Of a DNA stretch of 64,000 bases, positions 12,701 to 25,172 are shown piece by piece. This DNA comes from Stichopus chloronotus. Taxonomy: Eukaryota > Echinodermata > Holothuroidea > Aspidochirotida > Stichopodidae. The first letter of the stretch is position 1, and each line of letters opens with the position of its first letter. Made by a program: the position numbers and the translations under genes. Location of the stretch: positions 1,922,001-1,986,000 of the forward strand of contig SFZH01000008.1 in NCBI GenBank assembly GCA_021234535.1. The letters are read 5' to 3'. The notes beneath the pieces are model-generated. The model worked only from the letters and a program-made list of their open reading frames with translations. It had not been told where the DNA came from and did no database searches.

Positions 12701-13995
12701 AAGGAGGGGGCGGGGGCTGAAAAGAGAAGTACTGTACATCTGCTTTCAACCTCGCCTCCAATTTACCATTACAAAGAAATGACATCATTGTCGAAGAGGC
12801 TAACACTTTGTTCAGTAAGACAAACGTCCTCGTCAGTACAGGTTTTGTGCATTTGTGATGTTAAAATGCATTCATGTGCAATGACTTGAGCAAACCTACT
12901 AGAGTCTGCTTTTCTCTTTATTACCACTACGGCGGTGGATTAGTAATTATTCATAAAGTCAGGCCTGAGTTATTAAAGGGACTGTCACAGAGGTTGATAA
13001 ATTACTACTGGCATTCACTCTCTTCAGGCGTTGCGCAAATTTTAGCTTCACAGAGACTCGCTCAGAGGTGAAAGTTGTCAACGCTTATATGATTCACGTG
13101 ATAGGCTACAGCTCCACCCAAATACAATACCTGTACTGTTACTTTCTCTTTAACAGTTGCTTCGGTATAATGTTTGATGGAAAATTTTAAACTTATGGCA
13201 CTGCAGACTGCCACATACAATTTGATTTCTGTAGCTCTAGCTGACATCAAGTATGGAAGCAAGGCCTGGAGTGACTAAACAGTGCATTGGGCTGCTGATA
13301 AAGGTGAGTTACAAAGCACCCAGAGTACAGAGTTTACTGTACCTAATACACATCACATAGAAGAAACATTAACAATACCTAGTCAAGACACAAACCATCA
13401 AATACAATGTGCAATTTCGATTACACACTCAGTTCATGACAGTTATGTTATAAGCTGGATTATACATAAAACACAACTTAAGGTCCTTTGTCTGATCTCT
13501 ATTGTTCTCAAGTTACAGTAGGGGAGGTTGCAAAATGGGAATTACTTCACAAAAATTTCAGAGTTGCAAAAAAAATCATCGAAACAAACTGCGATTGATC
13601 GGCATGGATCCCTGACAATTAGTTGCACTTAACTTGTCAACAGTGGACTTCAAATTTACTTAATGAAGTAGAATGCTTTTTGAACAAAACAAATTGAGAG
13701 ATGACTAGAGAATGCAGCAATTAAGTCATTAATTACAGAAATTTTATTTTAATTTTATTTCCGAAAGGTGAATTGTCTAGCTGTAGCTAATCTTCATTGA
13801 GGTCTTCAAATAAAACAACAGGTAAATTACAAAATCAAAGATAAAAGGAAACGAAATTTTTCGGATAATAATCATGCCTTATCACAGACAAGTGACGTAA
13901 AAGTGTAGGGTTGAGCTTTCTAATAAGAATAACATCAAAACATGCTTAAAATAAAGTGGTCCCTTACATTAGTACTGTTGCTAGGGTTGGGCAGT

Positions 13996-14718
13996 ACCTA
14001 GCCCTTGAACAGGGCTGTGTATTACATTACATGGCCTAAGCTCATTAACTTCACACCACAGGCCTTGTTCTGCTAACACAAATTTTTAACCCACTAGCTG
14101 ATGCTGGCCAGGGTCGTTAAGTCTCACGTTCACAAACAGTTACGTTTTCTTACCAAACTTTACATAAATGATCTCTGACAATGCATTCACCTTTCTGCAT
14201 AAGCTTTTTACCAAAATATGATGAAGGAATGGATGAATTGCACTTGAAAAGCTGAACGTAACACGTACACTGTTAAAAATAAAAATTGTAAAACGTAAAT
14301 TTACAGAAAATACAATAAATAAAGAAGGAATACAGAAATGTTCTGGTAATTAGTTTCCACACAATTTCTGTAACTCTTATTTATTTCTTTGTTTTACTGT
14401 CTGTAAATTTACAGACATTTTTGACAGCGCATGTAACGTCAGTACACCGCTGTACGCCATATTTACAAGCCTCCGAGTGAGTGAATGACGCTCACTTTTC
14501 CTGTTTTGTGCTTCCACTGGTCACCAAAACAGTTTTATGAGTGATCTGATATTTTAGATGTACTTCCGTCTCATTTAGTTGTAATAAAAGTGCTGCATGA
14601 ATCATTTTCGCTGATTTTGGGGCATTTAAGGGCAAAGCTTAAATGTGTTAAAAACTTGTGTTAGCAGCGCAAGGGCTGTGGCATGGAGAGTAACGTAACA
14701 CACAAGGGCTAGGGGGTA
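13996..14718. mobile_element. Inverted-repeat element of about 720 bp
   Basis: The left end (CCTAGCCCTTGaacaGGGCTG, then TTCTGCTAACACAAATTTTTA to 14092) and right end (TAAAAACTTGTGTTAGCAGC to ACAAGGGCTAGGGG) are imperfect inverted repeats of about 70-95 bp. GTACC occurs at both flanks and could be a target duplication. The outer flanks (GCTAGGGTTGGGCAGTACC left, GTACCAGAGAGAACCGGTACC right) suggest insertion into another repeat. No coding region. Confidence 0.55.
14255..14440. repeat. Palindromic foldback element (MITE-like), about 185 bp
   Basis: The two halves fold on each other: GTAAATTTACAGA and CTGTTAAAAAT on the left match CTGTAAATTTACAG and ATTTTTGACAG on the right, with matching ATAAATAAA and TTACAGAAAT blocks inside. 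It sits almost concentrically within the 13996-14718 element. The sequence resembles the CTGTAAATTTACAG-type hairpin elements common in fish genomes. Confidence 0.6.
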
Positions 14719-15404
14719 CCAGAGAGAACCGGTACCATTACTTTGCCCTACCTCAATACTGTATCAGTTCTGGTACCAGTATCATTCTTTGCACACACAT
14801 GCTTTTCTAAAATGTTACCTTGGAAATAAGTCATAAATACATCTGCTCAAATATGTATCCAAAATCATCCATGGACGTTCAGTCTATACAACAACTTAAA
14901 ATTAGTCATTTTGCTAAACTTGGTCTGATTTCTTAAGTACGCTCAATATTTTGTAAGTTATAAGAAAACTGTTTCCACAAGATTCTATGTTTTGCCTATC
15001 CTACATTCAATATCACTTGGAAAAATATAAGCTTAGGCCTGTAAATTGTCTGCAAAGTGACTTTGGACTGTAAATGTCTACTCATAAAAAGCAGAGAAGT
15101 CCTGAGAAACAAATTTAACACAAATTTATTGATGTACAGCATGTATCAAGCTGTTTTTTGTGAAAAGCTGAAGAAATTATGTACAGTAGGCCTATCTACT
15201 TATCTCCTATTGGTAGTAGCTTCATCAGTGTGTGAATAGCTAGCTTCTAGATTGAGATTAGAGTTGTTAGAATTTACAGCATATTTCAAGGAGCGGTGCC
15301 GGTTCCATAAATTAAGCCAGTACCACATGGATTTGTCAAAACCTCTACCGGGTGGTACCGGGCGTAGTTATGGATGATTTCAATTGGTACCGCCTACTGA
15401 TCAA

Positions 15405-15690
15405 CTACTACCAATGATAAGAGTTTGAAGTTCCAGCAACATTCTGTTGCTGAGATACCTGCCTTGATAAGTTTTTATAATGTAAGTTCTCGTGACCTCA
15501 AATGACCTTTGACCTCCATGAAATACAACAGGGATCATATGCTTAAAATGGACTACCAATGAACCACTTTAAAGTTCAAGTTCCCTTCGTGAGATATATG
15601 CGTTAACAAGCCAAGGCATCACATGTACACACACACACGCATGCCATCACCATCACAGAGATTCCTTGTCTGCCTTCGGCAAGGATAAAA
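15405..15690 (+). mobile_element. Short HINE-like copy with one perfect DR1
   Basis: CTACCAATGATAAGAGTTTG and TTGAAGTTCCAGCAACATTC match units at 35.7 and 35.98 kb. A perfect TGACCTTTGACCT lies at 15503-15515. It ends with (AC)n at about 15629-15640 and a terminal hairpin, TCCTTG...CAAGGA (15663-15685). Confidence 0.6.
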
Positions 15691-16714
15691 AATCATACCT
15701 TTAATCATTATTTTAACCTGCTTGATTTAAGTGAACAACGTTGGTAGGCACTTCTACTTTTTACTGCAGATTTACACAGAACGATTTAACTAAATTGACA
15801 ATGTGCATATCTTGAGAACAATGTACAGTACAGTAATTCCATAATATGACTGGGGCCAACAGGAGGATAGGGTAAAATGTACAGAATATCATGTTTTCAT
15901 TATTGCAAAAATGTTGTTTTTCTCCTTTACCAAATAATCAGAACATGCTTGCTAAAATGCAAAAAAAAAAAAAACTGTTACAAGTTTTTCTCTACAGATG
16001 GCCTACAGTAATCCTTTGAACACTATGCATGTTGGCTCTTTTAACCTCACAATGAATGAAAATGCTTCTTTTCTTTGGTTGACAAACTTATTTGGAATAA
16101 ACAATGTGCTCTTTCTAGTCCAACTGATGCCTAATGTATCTTTAGCAAGAATTTCCTGTAAGCTGTATAAGTGAGTGCATCATGGTTTTATTCCAGCACA
16201 CTGAGCACAGTCATTTCAGAAGTTTGAGATCGCTTAAGCTACTAATTGTGTTCACATCAATTAATACAAACTTTGATCCAGCATGGTCAATCTAATTTTT
16301 CCCTGGTGGGTTGATTACAATCGCTGGATTTTCATCTTCAGTGAGTGCTGTTGGTCTCTATTCTCACTAGACATTGATCTACCTTAAAAAGTGTCATGTA
16401 CCTAGATCACTCACTCTCAAATATTAAATACAATTACACTTAGTGAATACGGGCCATAAACTATACATCCTTCTCGAGTGACATTTTTTGTGATGAGAGG
16501 AAATGGTGCCTGGAAGCTTCCTTTTGATGCAAAATGTTTCATTGGCTGCTTGTGCAAACAAACTGCTGTTTAGGGGAACATGTGCTATGATGCATACCTG
16601 TAAGAATCTGAATCTCTCAGTGGAAATTCATAAATTGTGCTATAACATATGACAATGATACAGTACCTTAATTGTCTATACAGACGGTACTTCAATTAAA
16701 TGCTTGAAATGAAA

Positions 16715-16815
16715 TACCCACGACGAAGAAGAGCGTAAAGCATAGAGGGCGCGGTGCAAGAACAAATTACTCCACAGTCTAGCAATGCAAGTATGAGGAA
16801 GGGGTAACTATGTGC
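16715..16815 (+). mobile_element. MITE-like element, copy c (partial)
   Basis: AGAGGGCGCGGTGCAAGAAC, AAATTACT, TCTAGCAATGCA and GTATGAGGAAGGGGTAACTA align with the right two thirds of the 4339-4475 element. Confidence 0.5.
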
Positions 16816-16912
16816 CTAGGATGTCAATCAGAAAATACCACGCTGCACTGCATGACGCAAATAATACTACAAGTACCATCATTGACCTTCAGAGCGAGTA
16901 ACCAACGAGCAT

Positions 16913-17950
16913 ATATGGGTCATTCCATAAATAAGGGTACCAATGGTGTTTGGTGTCGCATTTACATTGTGACATTTTCTTACGACAGATTTTGTAAGAA
17001 GATTTACAGTTAACTTACTAATATTACTTCAGATACATCTATCTGTTGGTACATTTCAAACAGTATACAACAAAACATTTTTACTTCTTGCATTCGGACT
17101 TTATGTCACAATAGACCGTCATGTTTCACATGTAAACGGGACACCAAAGCCATGACATTAAAAAAAATCAAACGGCACTGTGTTTTTTCTTTTGAAGTAA
17201 ATGGAAAGCTTTACTATGCTTGTGTTAATGTTCTGCATTATTATAATATAGGATAATTTTGTCATTTTCTTGTGTTATGATTGACTGTTAAAATGCTTAG
17301 CTGAGCTAGTACATTGGAGCGGAGTTCATGTGTTTCACGTGTAAATGTAAACCAAAATTTTGGTGTCCCCTTTTTATTGTTTAAATTGTAACATGTTGTG
17401 AATTACGGCCAACTGAAAAAAAAGTAGCAAATGAAATTGTGTTGCTATACTTAACCTTTGCAATACCTATTATGTGTCTGGATTTGGAAAAGAATGAGCA
17501 ACTTAAACATAATAATTTTAGGAAAGTCTTGGTGTCACAGTGTAAATATTTTACCTGGGGACACCAAAATGGTGTCCCCTTTAACACAAGACTGTAAAAA
17601 TTGCAATGTCCCAAGTACACCTAATTTTTGCAACTGATTGAAGTGTGTGAATGGGAAGGAACAAAATATTAGCTTAGATGGGCATGTATCCCATAAACTG
17701 TATGATATACTGCATAAAATTCTGAAAAATGGGCTTTGGTGTCCCATTTACATTGTGACACAAAATGCCATAAAAATAAAAAAAACATAATATTTTTATT
17801 TTCAAGAAGCAATTATGCTTTAGTTTCAGTGTATTTACTGAGGAATGTTATTATCTTTCAGTTAGCATATTACTTTTCTTTACCTTCCCTCGTCCAATTT
17901 TTGCCCAAAATGTCATACATTGGACCCCTTATTTATGGAATGACCCATAT
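16913..17950. mobile_element. Non-autonomous DNA transposon, 33-bp terminal inverted repeats, TA flanks
   Basis: Left end ATATGGGTCATTCCATAAAT and onward matches the reverse complement of the right end (TTATTTATGGAATGACCCAT) over 33 bp with about two mismatches. Written as TA|TGGGTCATTCC...GGAATGACCCA|TA, both sides carry TA, as expected for Tc1/mariner-like or similar TA-targeting transposases. About 1.04 kb, no transposase ORF. The interior repeats a TGGTGTCCC motif in both orientations. Confidence 0.7.
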
Positions 17951-19099
17951 CCATCCTACATACTGCATGCAAAGGTATAAAGTTTGCCCACATGCAGCTG
18001 CAGCTAGCTCTACCTATACATAACCAACAAAAGGGTTGATGTACTTTGTAACTCAATCCATGCCATTTTGTATTCAGAATCAGTGTTATTACTACCAATA
18101 GTACCTATGGGTTTGCAGAGATCAATTTCAATTCACAATTTCACATTCATGACAAATGCATGCAAAAAGACAGGCCTTCCAGGCTAGCTTATTCTGAGAG
18201 CTGCGTAGGGTAGGCGTACATACTACAGACAACATTTTGGAAGCAGTACATTTTGCCAAGTACCTAACATAGTACTTAAGTCACTTTGGAAACTATGTGC
18301 TACACGTAACAAACATATCATGGCAATTACCGACGACTGCAGGCTGAGAATCATTTCTCTTCCTGTACAAGTGACCATACTAACAATATGTTCTGTACTG
18401 TATGGCATTAGAATGACCACAGCTAGATGATAATTGATATAAAACAAAAATTCCTAGAGTTTACTGTACTTTTTGTCACCTCTGAAATTATTACAGCTAA
18501 TGTCAAGAGAAAAGGCCTTAATGGCAAAAGAATCTGTGTAACATCACTAAGGATATAGCTGTTGAACCAATTTGAACTAAGGTTTGTTACAAAAGCTACA
18601 ATTAAACAGTTTTCCTTTAAATCAAACATTACCAAACAAACAATGGGTTTAAAATTGAGGTGAGGCAATCATGCATTGGACACTGCAACAAAATGTATTA
18701 TATTCTTTCATACTTGCAACCAAAACCCTATCATACACAATAAGGCCTACATTCAGAGAGCAGTAAGCTATTTGTAAGTCATCCTGGGCTACCGATTACA
18801 ACGATGCCAGGGGAAGTAAATCAATTCCAAAGTACTGTAGACCTCTTTATAACTTAGTATTACAACTTGCATACATGGCTGCTAGTCAAAGAACTTCTTC
18901 ACTCTCTACTCTCGGGTCTAGTCTAGCTTTACTGTTGCCTTAAGATGCTTTTCAAGCCATTTCCGTCTGCGAGAATGGCTAACCTAAGGTATATGTTGAG
19001 CCAGCCAAGTTGGCTGCAGTCACTGCTCACGTGAAGCAGGCTGCCTTCCTCCACAGTAAGTGATACCCGAATGAAACTCTGGATAGGCTAATGCTTATA
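17951..19099. other. No gene recognised
   Basis: Non-repetitive AT-rich DNA. A plus-strand donor-like CCACA|gtaagtga near 19052 is the only exon-like signal. Confidence 0.45.
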
Positions 19100-20000
19100 T
19101 GCATGTAAACACACGTAAAACATTGAACGCCTAACGTTACTACTACACGCCTATATATTACGGAACAATCACGAGATTGTCCGCATCAGATCACCACTTT
19201 GTCTATCGCGATCGACTCAGAAATTTTAAAACGGTTTCAATTTTGCAACGATAACGACAAAACAACAACTGGGAATTCAACTAACGACTCTGTCATCACT
19301 TAGTTCTTTAAAAAATACCATTTTTGCGCCCCTCGAACGTTCCGTTCACAGCTAAAATCCTTAACGAAACGAGGAAGTTCATAAATTTTCCGTGATCCTG
19401 TGAGCGTTACAGATTGTCAATTTGCTACACACAGCAGATTTGGGAATCTCGCGACAAGACTCCAAAATTACCAATGTTCACTGAATTTCGTCACGTAGTC
19501 AAAAGTTTGAATCTTTGAACTTCTCTCGCGAGAGATTTACCAGAAGCAGTAGGAGTAGGACTGCCTCCCCTTGAAGATCGGACTATGTATATTTTTCAGT
19601 TCACTCTAACACAATATTACTACATTTGGCCTTTGTTTCCTCGTGAACACACCCTAGTCTATTGAAAGCAATGTTATTGGGGAGCACTGTTACAGTCTCA
19701 ATATTGAAACTCGTCGGCTCCAAAAAGCATTAAACGTTTTATTAAACCCGAAATATATTTTCTGGGCACGATTTACAGAACAAAACTTACTCTATCTGCT
19801 AAAAGAAGGCTTCACCTTTCAGGCTCTCACAAAAATATGCTGGAAAAAAACAGCGGTTACTGACAAAAAGAGGCAAAATGCAGAATAAGTTTCGGGCCCG
19901 GCATTCACGGAGTTGTGTTCAACATGGCGTTTTGTGATAACTAAACGCGTGAAAAGATCTCGTGGTGATCAAGTACGTGTCAGTACGTGCAGCTGCCAGC
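19100..20000. promoter_or_regulatory. CpG-richer, promoter-like region with TCTCGCGAGA palindrome
   Basis: CpG is frequent here although scarce in the surrounding AT-rich DNA. A 14-bp perfect palindrome TCTCTCGCGAGAGA lies at 19522-19535, with a near copy (TCTCGCGACA) at 19447-19456. TCTCGCGAGA is a known conserved core-promoter motif of vertebrate, often bidirectional, promoters. ACATGGCG near 19922 resembles a YY1-type start-site motif. Direction is not proven: a minus-strand first exon is proposed, and plus-strand transcription is also possible. Confidence 0.45.
19791..19930 (-). other. Candidate non-coding first exon (5'UTR)
   Basis: On the minus strand the segment below about 19930 ends at a strong donor, AGA|gtaagttt. 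It starts next to an ATGGCG motif (19924-19929) inside the CpG-richest part of the left half. It has no long open frame, so a 5'UTR exon spliced to the acceptor at 5719 would fit. The transcription start is a guess. Confidence 0.3.
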
Positions 20001-21410
20001 TACTTTGTGGCTACAATTTTAGAGTTTAGTGGTTTGTGCATAACAGTGCCATGACTGTGTTAGTGTGGTGAACAATAGCTCCTGGTAGGATCGGTAGGGT
20101 TTATGTGAAGGCTTTCATCATGCTAGAGGCTTTTGGTAATTTTGTGGGGATAGCCACAGATGATTTTGGGGGGATAGACACAGATTAAAGGCCACATATA
20201 TCCAGCTGGATCTCATAGAGTTCATGTGCTCCATTCCAAAGTATCAAGCTTGTATAGGTCTATCACAAAAATTTCGACCCTTTGGAATTGTAAACTGAGA
20301 AGAAATTAGTTAATCACGATGAGAGTAGTGGACATGCTCGGATTCTTGACATGAATATGCATTTTGCAAGAATTAAAGGCCTATTTGACGCTCCGGGGCA
20401 GGACTGAAAGGAGGGTAAGGCGGCCCTGTCACATGGATCCGTCCTCCAAATGAAAAAAAAAAACACTTTGTTCTGGTAACAAAAGGAATATACATTGCCT
20501 TCACGGTCACGGTGTGAGTGTATCAGGGAATCATTGGCCTAGCAGTTTCTGTTTGAAGAATTTTGAATTGATATTTATTAGTGTTTTTCGTGGGGTTTAC
20601 TGTTTGACCATGCATAAGGGCTCGTCACAGTGGGGTGATGTGAGCTCAATTAAAATACAAGTGGCAAAAGTGAATATTGCCTACAGTATCAAAGAAGGCG
20701 TGGTAGTGATGTAAAGACCCAAATGATGAAAAGAAGATTTTATTCTCAGTTTGCAGTGAATTATTGACGGAATCAGTGACTTCCACCACAAGGCTTTGTC
20801 AAGTAGGCCTAGTCAAGTTCTGCAGACGCCGCAGTAGCCAGCTTGGTAGAGTTGTCGATGTTGCCTTTTTTTTTTGGGGGGGGGGAGGTCGGACGTACAA
20901 TGCAAAGTTACTCATCGTCGACCCGGGAGAGGGGATTATTGATAAGAATTTGAAAATTTTGGTTTTGTGACTCTTGCAGTTGCAAACATGAGGCTAGTTA
21001 CTTAAAGTACCACATTTTTTAACTGTATTTATGATGCTCAAGTTCTCCTCACCCTATATATTGCATTAAACAACGGATCAATAATTCGATATTTTTTTAC
21101 CCCATCCCACCCCCCTCCCCTTAGCTATGACGTTGATCTTCTGTGTTACTGCTGGCTTTGTATTGATAAATGACCAAGTGTCCACATTTCAAATTATGAT
21201 TTGACCCCCTATAGTTAACTGCACACGAGGTAGGCGTGTGGCAAATAGGATACCACTTCCCTATGTATCAATTACACACTCTTAAAAGGAACATTCCATT
21301 TTGTGGTTATAGAATGCACTGTTTTCAACACCTCCCCAGTTCTCACCCTTTCGTTTCGTCACAATTTAATTTTTAAAGGAACTACTTGGTATCCTGATAA
21401 AGGCTTAAAA
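20000..21410. other. Intergenic, no gene recognised
   Basis: Contains poly-A and T/G homopolymer runs (about 20452-20463 and 20868-20886) and no coding signal. It lies on the far side of the promoter-like region. Confidence 0.45.
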
Positions 21411-22600
21411 ACAGTGACGTAGTCTGATAGCAAATTGCCCACAGAAATTTTGAAGACGGGATGGATGATGTAGAAAAATAAAGGAGAGCGAAAAAAAAAA
21501 GGCAGAGAGGGATGATAAGTTGATAGAGTTGGTGCGAACTGATACTGGCCTAACTTGACGGAGGCCGGGGGGGTCCGGTCTTCACAAATGTGATGTTTTA
21601 TGACATTGAAGGCTAAAGAGGAAATAGATTAACAACACAATTGAAACACGTTGTTCATATAAAGGTGTGAAATCGTTGGTTCGAGGCCTCGATTGGCCAT
21701 ATACATGTGCCTGTTAAACTTGTACGCAGTATACTAGTATGCGGTTAGCTGATGGAATCAGCAACAGAACGGTCTGCATATTTATTTCAAGCAGGACGCA
21801 TTGGTATAGTACGCCTCACAGAACGGTCATTCAAAACTTTGAATATTAATGATGTCATGGATTCTAGAAACAATGTTCCTCTATTGTTTCCAACCCTAAC
21901 GCTGAATTAAGAAAAAAATCCCCAAAATGTATTACTTTTCATTGCCAACTAACGTCATTGCCAATAAGAACCAATGTTCAGTCATATTACTATTTAAAAG
22001 TACGTCAATTCTAGCTACTACTTAAAGTAGGCCTATGTCAACCGCCTACCCTAATTTTCATTTTTTTTTTCAAGCTTAAAATTGGTCATTATCAACCAAT
22101 AAAAAAGTCGGGTAAAGATATTTTCAGCAACCATCCTCCCCCTACTATTTGCCAACTGTTCCAAGACAAAATTATTATTCTTGTATCATCTCAACCCATC
22201 TGATATGTATTACAATTTATCATACATTGATTTTTATCTCATTAGGCTTAATTGAGAAATTGTAGGTATGAAACACTCGGGAAGTGCCAGCCGTATGGAG
22301 GATTTGAAAAGCCAAACATTTTCTTGCACGCGACGCACCAACCGATGGTGGCGCTCCGCTTAGATAATCCTGGCGGTACTCAGTCCCATCCAATACTTTT
22401 TAACCTTTACTTTAGGTTCTTGGGTGCAGTTGTCAAAGAAAGTTAATTACGCACCATGACTTTTCAACTAAGAAGGACAAACATGATCCTTTTGAGGTAA
22501 GTGGGGGATTTCCCCTTTCCTTACACCTCTCATCATGCCTCCTAGAATTATCTGTGGACTGACTGACTAGAAATCCTGAGTTAAGTCTTGGGCGAGCAAC
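21411..22600 (+). repeat. Dispersed repeat family A, copy 1
   Basis: About 1.2 kb, clearly alignable by eye to 26951-29210: shared blocks include GAGAGGGATGATAAGTTGA, ACAACACAATTGAAACA, CAGAACGGTC, GCAGGACGCATTGG, ATTAATGATGT and GATGGTGGCGCT. It starts with CAGTGACGTAG, close to the CAGTGGCG start of copy 2. No coding capacity or clear terminal inverted repeats were found, so the class is unknown. Confidence 0.75.
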
Positions 22601-24589
22601 ACCCCTCCCCTTGCACCCCTCCCACAGGAAGAGTAGAGCCGATGAGTCGATTTTGTCCCCTCACAAAAAGTCCTGGCTAAGCCCCTTCTTACAAAATTAT
22701 GACTGAAGTATACTATATAGTAGACATGCTAGTCTATTGTTAGACCTTATGATCATTTTTCGTACAAATCTAAGTTTTTTCCCTTTTCGGGAGAAGGGAA
22801 TAATTGCCCTCCTGTATCTTTTTTTCTGACTTTAGAGAAAGAAATTACGTTATAGGAATTAATTGAAAAAATGCCCACAAAGTACTTTCATTTCGTTTCG
22901 CAGTAATCCATGCTTTCTTGTATAAATCCACCACCACTACCGCCTTGCTACTCCAGCCAGTCGGGGTGTCACAGAAAGTAGTAAAAGAGGCTCTGACAAA
23001 ATTCTGTTGCAGTTTTCAACCTATATTTTGGTACTAATAATTGACCTCCTTGGCTCAGTCAAGGAACGTTTGAAGCCTCACTCCTGCGTTAGCCTTGCTG
23101 AGACCCTTGTAATGTATAGCATCTCACGCATTGTGCTTCTTTTGTACAGTGCTACATGCGCCCCCTGATGTTCATCCCGGATTTCTACTTCACACTAGCA
23201 GAGCAGACCCGCAATCAAGGATGTTGAGCTGCCAAACTAAATATTTTCCTCACCTCACCAAACCCCTCCCCCCCCCCCCCTCCTCTCACCCTCTTCGAAT
23301 TTGGGAAAATAAAACAACTAATCTCAAACCCAAATCGATGCATGAATGGGTGAGTTGAAAATTTAATTAGCTTGTATCAAATTTCCTGGTCACAGGCGAA
23401 GCCTCCCACTCCAGAATCGCATAAACCCCCAGGCATGGCCAAAACCCACGCTCAACACAAACTTAACATTATATCACATGGGCTCCCCTCCCACCCCTTC
23501 TCCCCAATTTTAATATGAACTGGCCTGCAACAGAGTATTAAAATTAGTAGCAACACGCGAAAAGTGACTCAATCAGAAACTTTAGTATTAAAGAAACGTT
23601 CCACAAATATCTTGAATAATCGGAAATATATTAATTATTAGGCAGAAACAAACCAATGTGATCAAACACAGCTGCTGCTTATTCGACTTAACGTGATAAA
23701 GTAAATAATACGCAGACTGTAAACCTGTGGCCTGCAATTATCAGCCTCGTTATACACACTCTTTGCTCATGTTTCAAATCCCTTCTTCGAAGCGTAAAGT
23801 TACTTGTCTTAGTACTAACGCGTATGTAACCACCCACTGACACACCTGTAAAACGAAGCTCGTATAGGCCTACTTATATCATCTTCAAGCAGAAATATTA
23901 AAGGACTGCTAACACAATACTGAACACAAACATACGGTAGTTGACATTGTCGTGCAGCTTGGTTCAAAACATAAAAAAACGTAGTTTTAAGCTTCAGGAG
24001 CTGAGGGGGTGGGGGAGGGGGTACTGGTGCAAACTGACGGCTCTGTCATGGACACTTGCCCCCCCCCCCCCCACCTTTCGTTCCCCACTGATTTTGAGCT
24101 CTGGTATATAAACTACATTTCTGAAAACGTTTTAGAAACCCCCGATGAAGTAGTTATGATTATTACCCTAAATACCGTGAACCAGCCAAGAAATTCTCCA
24201 AGAGACAGAGGTGCAGGTGGAGAGTACGGTACTCGTATGTAACCAAAATTGCAGCAGTAACGACTGGCAATGGGACGGCAACGATGGGATTATACATCCA
24301 GTCTGCATGATCGGAACCCTGCAGTTTTCCGGATGTAATCAATACTGATCCTTACCTATAAAAGCTTACGACACTGGCCAATTGATTGATTAACCCTAGA
24401 ATCCATGCACCAGGCTTTAGATTTACCCATAGACTCGTAAGATACGGATATACATTCGGTATCACGTTTAAGCCTTCCATACGATATAGCCTTCCATATG
24501 GGAGCATGGCCTGGGTGATGAAGAGTGGGGAAGAAGGTTAGTACATCATAGTAACTGTTGCTTGCGGAGGTAGAAATCAGGCGTGAGGT
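22600..24589. other. Intergenic, no gene recognised
   Basis: Several poly-C runs (about 23268-23282 and 24060-24072) and pyrimidine-rich stretches. The short frames across them are low-complexity. Confidence 0.5.
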
Positions 24590-24712
24590 GCGTGCGAAGA
24601 AGAGGGGAGGGGGTGAGTGGAGGGGAGGGGAGGGGGTGAGCGGAGGGGAGGGGGTGAATGGAGGGGGTGAGCGGAGGGGAGGGGTGAGCGGAGGGGAGGG
24701 TGTCATAGGTTT
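24590..24712 (+). repeat. G-rich minisatellite
   Basis: Imperfect units of about 14-22 bp built from GAGCGGAGGGGAGGGGGTGA. The plus strand has many runs of three or more G, so quadruplex formation is plausible. The open frames across it are low-complexity and not genes. Confidence 0.75.
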
Positions 24713-25172
24713 TAGGGAAAGTAAAGGGAAATACTTGACCAAAAGTATACGATATTTTCTTTGGACTGTCTTTAACATTCTCCTCGTCATTCCATAGAGG
24801 CAGCGATTTTTTTTTAACTGATCATAAATTATGAAATTTATTTCAGTGTTAGGATTTGTTTAAGATAAAGAGAAATATTTTCATACTAATGCCCTTATAG
24901 TGATATCTCGTACCCCCCACTCCCGGCTACGCCGCTGTTTGATACTGTAGCAATTACTGACCCCGGCATTTTGGGAATAAGGCGAAAATAAAACACGGCT
25001 TCAAACCACCAGTAATCCTTACAACTGGTGTACGTTGCTCAAAATCTGAAACGATTATAAATTATTTTGTTTTATCACTATAGGTAAAGGGAAATAAGGC
25101 GTATGTTTTAAAGAATACATTTCTATTCTGAAAACCAATGTTTGTGGACATATAGAGGTAGATCATTGAAAG

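Noticed and set aside
24356..24797. A 144-codon minus-strand frame and a 79-codon plus-strand frame
   Set aside because: Both run across the GGGGAGGGGGTGAGCGGA minisatellite and read as simple Pro/Ser or Gly/Glu repeats.
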